The position numbers were made by a program, and so were the translations under genes. A DNA stretch of 64,000 nucleotides from an uncultured Parabacteroides sp. (GTDB lineage Bacteria; Bacteroidota; Bacteroidia; Bacteroidales; Tannerellaceae): positions 1-64,000 of the forward strand of contig CALCST010000034.1 in NCBI GenBank assembly GCA_937894065.1. The letters are read 5' to 3'. Shown here one piece after another: positions 62,975 to 64,000 of the stretch (within the stretch, counting starts at the first letter, position 1; each line of letters starts with the position of its first letter). The notes beneath the pieces were generated by a model. It ran no database searches and was not told the DNA's origin. It was given only the letters and a program-made list of their open reading frames with translations.

Positions 62975-63035
62975 GTAGGTTCGGCCCTAAATTCGAATAT
63001 ATACGGCCCCATTTCTCCGTCGGGCCGTATATATT
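62975..63035. repeat. GGCCGTATATATT palindromic element, copy 2
   Basis: AATATATACGGCCC (62996-63009) and GGGCCGTATATATT (63022-63035) are perfect inverted 14-mers. GTAGGTTCGG at 62975-62984 is also shared with the copy at 49068-49137. Two ATTCGAAT palindromes lie alongside. Confidence 0.75.
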
Positions 63036-63061
63036 TTGAGATACATATAGATGTATTTAAA

Positions 63062-63142
63062 CATCGCAGTGTTCCCGAAAAAACACTGCGACGTTTTGCG
63101 GAAAACATAACGAGCTTTTTCCAAAAAGATGGTTATGTTTTC
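63062..63142. repeat. CGCAGTGTT hairpin element between menB and menC
   Basis: ATCGCAGTGTT (63063-63073) is inverted at 63082-63092, and GAAAACATAAC (63101-63111) is inverted at 63132-63142. The first core is that of the three 22-bp units at 41-106. Confidence 0.75.
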
Positions 63143-63149
63143 AAAGATA
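63142..63149 (-). promoter_or_regulatory. possible -7 element between menB and menC
   Basis: CAAAGATA reads TATCTTTG on the minus strand, just after the menB stop. If used, menC and menE would have their own promoter with a leader of about 240 bases that holds the palindromes. No -33. Confidence 0.35.
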
Positions 63150-63166
63150 CATTCCGTATTTACAAA

Positions 63167-63991
63167 TTATGGGAATTTAGGATAATCTTCAAATCTTGGG
63201 CGACGTTTTTCGAGGAATGCTTTTCCGCCTTCCTGAGCTTCGTCTGTAAGATAATAAAGCATAGTTGCATCGCCTGCCAATTCCTGGATTCCTGCCTGAC
63301 CGTCGAGCTCGGCATTAAGTCCGGCTTTAATCATTCTGAGGGCAAGCGGACTGTGCATCATCATTGTTTCTGCCCATTCCACAACTTCATCTTCAAGTCT
63401 TTCCAAAGGAACAACCTTGTTTACCATTCCCATTTCATAGGCTTCCTGAGCTGTATATTGGCGGCACATGAACCAGATTTCTCTTGCTCTCTTCTGACCT
63501 ACGCAGCGCGCAAGATATGAAGAACCGAAACCAGCGTCGAAACTTCCAACGCGTGGACCAGTTTGTCCGAACTTGGCATTTTCAGACGCAATCGTAAGGT
63601 CACACACAACGTGCAGCACGTGTCCGCCACCAATTGCATAACCGTTAACCATTGCGATTACAGGTTTCGGAAGAGAACGGATTTGTTTCTGAACGTCAAG
63701 TACATTTAGTCTTGGCACACCGTCAGTACCGACATAACCACCGCGTCCTTTCACATTCATATCACCACCGGCGCAGAAAGCTTTGTCGCCTGCTCCGGTA
63801 AGGACAACTACGTTTATATCCTGGCGTTCGCGGCAGATATAAAGAGCATCGCTCATTTCTGTAGTAGTTGTTGGGGTGAAAGCATTGCGATAGCGTTCGC
63901 GGTTGATAGTTATCTTGGCAATACCATTGTATAATTCAAAAAGGATTTCCTTGTATTCCTTTATCGTTTTCCATTCACGTTTATTTTCCAT
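63167..63991 (-). CDS. menB: 1,4-dihydroxy-2-naphthoyl-CoA synthase MenB
   Basis: Crotonase-fold enzyme that closes the naphthoate ring in menaquinone synthesis. Family segments are ERYRNAFTPTTTTEM, GAGDKAFCAGGDM, MVNGYAIGGGHVLHVVCDL (oxyanion site), GQTGPRVGSFDAGFG (catalytic region with the key Asp) and SPLALRMIKAGLNAE. Length 274 is standard and the ORF is complete within nine bases of the window edge. Other men genes (F, D, A) would be expected upstream, outside the window. Confidence 0.96.
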   Translation of the reverse strand: MENKREWKTIKEYKEILFELYNGIAKITINRERYRNAFTPTTTTEMSDALYICRERQDINVVVLTGAGDKAFCAGGDMNVKGRGGYVGTDGVPRLNVLDVQKQIRSLPKPVIAMVNGYAIGGGHVLHVVCDLTIASENAKFGQTGPRVGSFDAGFGSSYLARCVGQKRAREIWFMCRQYTAQEAYEMGMVNKVVPLERLEDEVVEWAETMMMHSPLALRMIKAGLNAELDGQAGIQELAGDATMLYYLTDEAQEGGKAFLEKRRPRFEDYPKFP

Positions 63992-64000
63992 ATTAATCAG

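Overview
The window is an AT-rich chromosomal segment of a Bacteroidales bacterium (Bacteroides/Prevotella-like). The evidence is the Bacteroidetes-type promoters (TTTG near -33 and TAnnTTTG near -7, best seen before the polyamine transporter, ompA and the C69 peptidase), a Rho factor with a long Asn-rich insertion, lipoprotein glycoside hydrolases (GH92, with GH43 and GH27 nearby), a seven-gene V-type ATPase with a DUF2764 subunit, and a surface protein with a Por/T9SS-like C-terminal domain. I cannot fix the genus. I saw no rRNA, tRNA, CRISPR array, prophage or insertion sequence.

Layout. 0.5-3.1 kb: a large modular surface protein preceded by a repeat-rich leader. 3.3-8.8 kb: potABCD polyamine import, then a HAD phosphatase and an alkylguanine-DNA methyltransferase, closely spaced. 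8.9-12.6 kb: envelope genes (rmlA, an OmpA-family porin, a polyprenyl glycosylphosphotransferase). 12.7-15.6 kb: ruvX, def, and a carboxyltransferase/biotin-carrier pair ending at a strong terminator. 15.7-18.3 kb: a C4-dicarboxylate transporter and a YeiB-like membrane protein. 18.3-21.6 kb: uxaB and uxaA for hexuronate breakdown. 21.7-30.2 kb: C69 dipeptidase, a GT39/GT2 pair, a GH92 mannosidase and a GH43 enzyme. 30.4-35.9 kb (minus strand): rho, tilS, a zinc-ribbon protein and a Nif3-like protein. 36.4-40.9 kb: a membrane-anchored nuclease, an EamA transporter, a GH27 alpha-galactosidase and a GNAT enzyme. 41.3-49.0 kb: the V-ATPase operon. 49.2-54.8 kb: a CLC antiporter, an AddB-like nuclease, a beta-barrel protein and a flavin reductase. 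54.9-56.3 kb: pyrB-pyrI. 56.7-60.7 kb: dnaB, recR, GT2 and GNAT. 60.8-64 kb: menB, menC and menE on the minus strand.

The genes fit an anaerobic saccharolytic gut-type cell. It cuts host and plant glycans, ferments through C4-dicarboxylate and biotin-dependent carboxyl-transfer steps, uses menaquinone, and appears to use sodium as a coupling ion. The V-ATPase proteolipid carries all the sodium ligands known from Enterococcus hirae NtpK at matching spacing.

No defence island or wholly new gene cluster is visible. The most unexplained layer is in the intergenic DNA. At least six distinct small repeat or palindrome families sit between genes, and three of them (22-bp units, a GGCCGTATATATT element, 8-bp-period AGTTGACR repeats) recur at sites many kilobases apart. 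Other points worth a second look are the CLC protein with fluoride-type signatures, the V-ATPase that lacks recognisable C and F subunits, a PotD with a C-terminal membrane anchor and basic tail, a possibly leaderless ruvX, and a nuclease gene flanked by 25-bp direct repeats.
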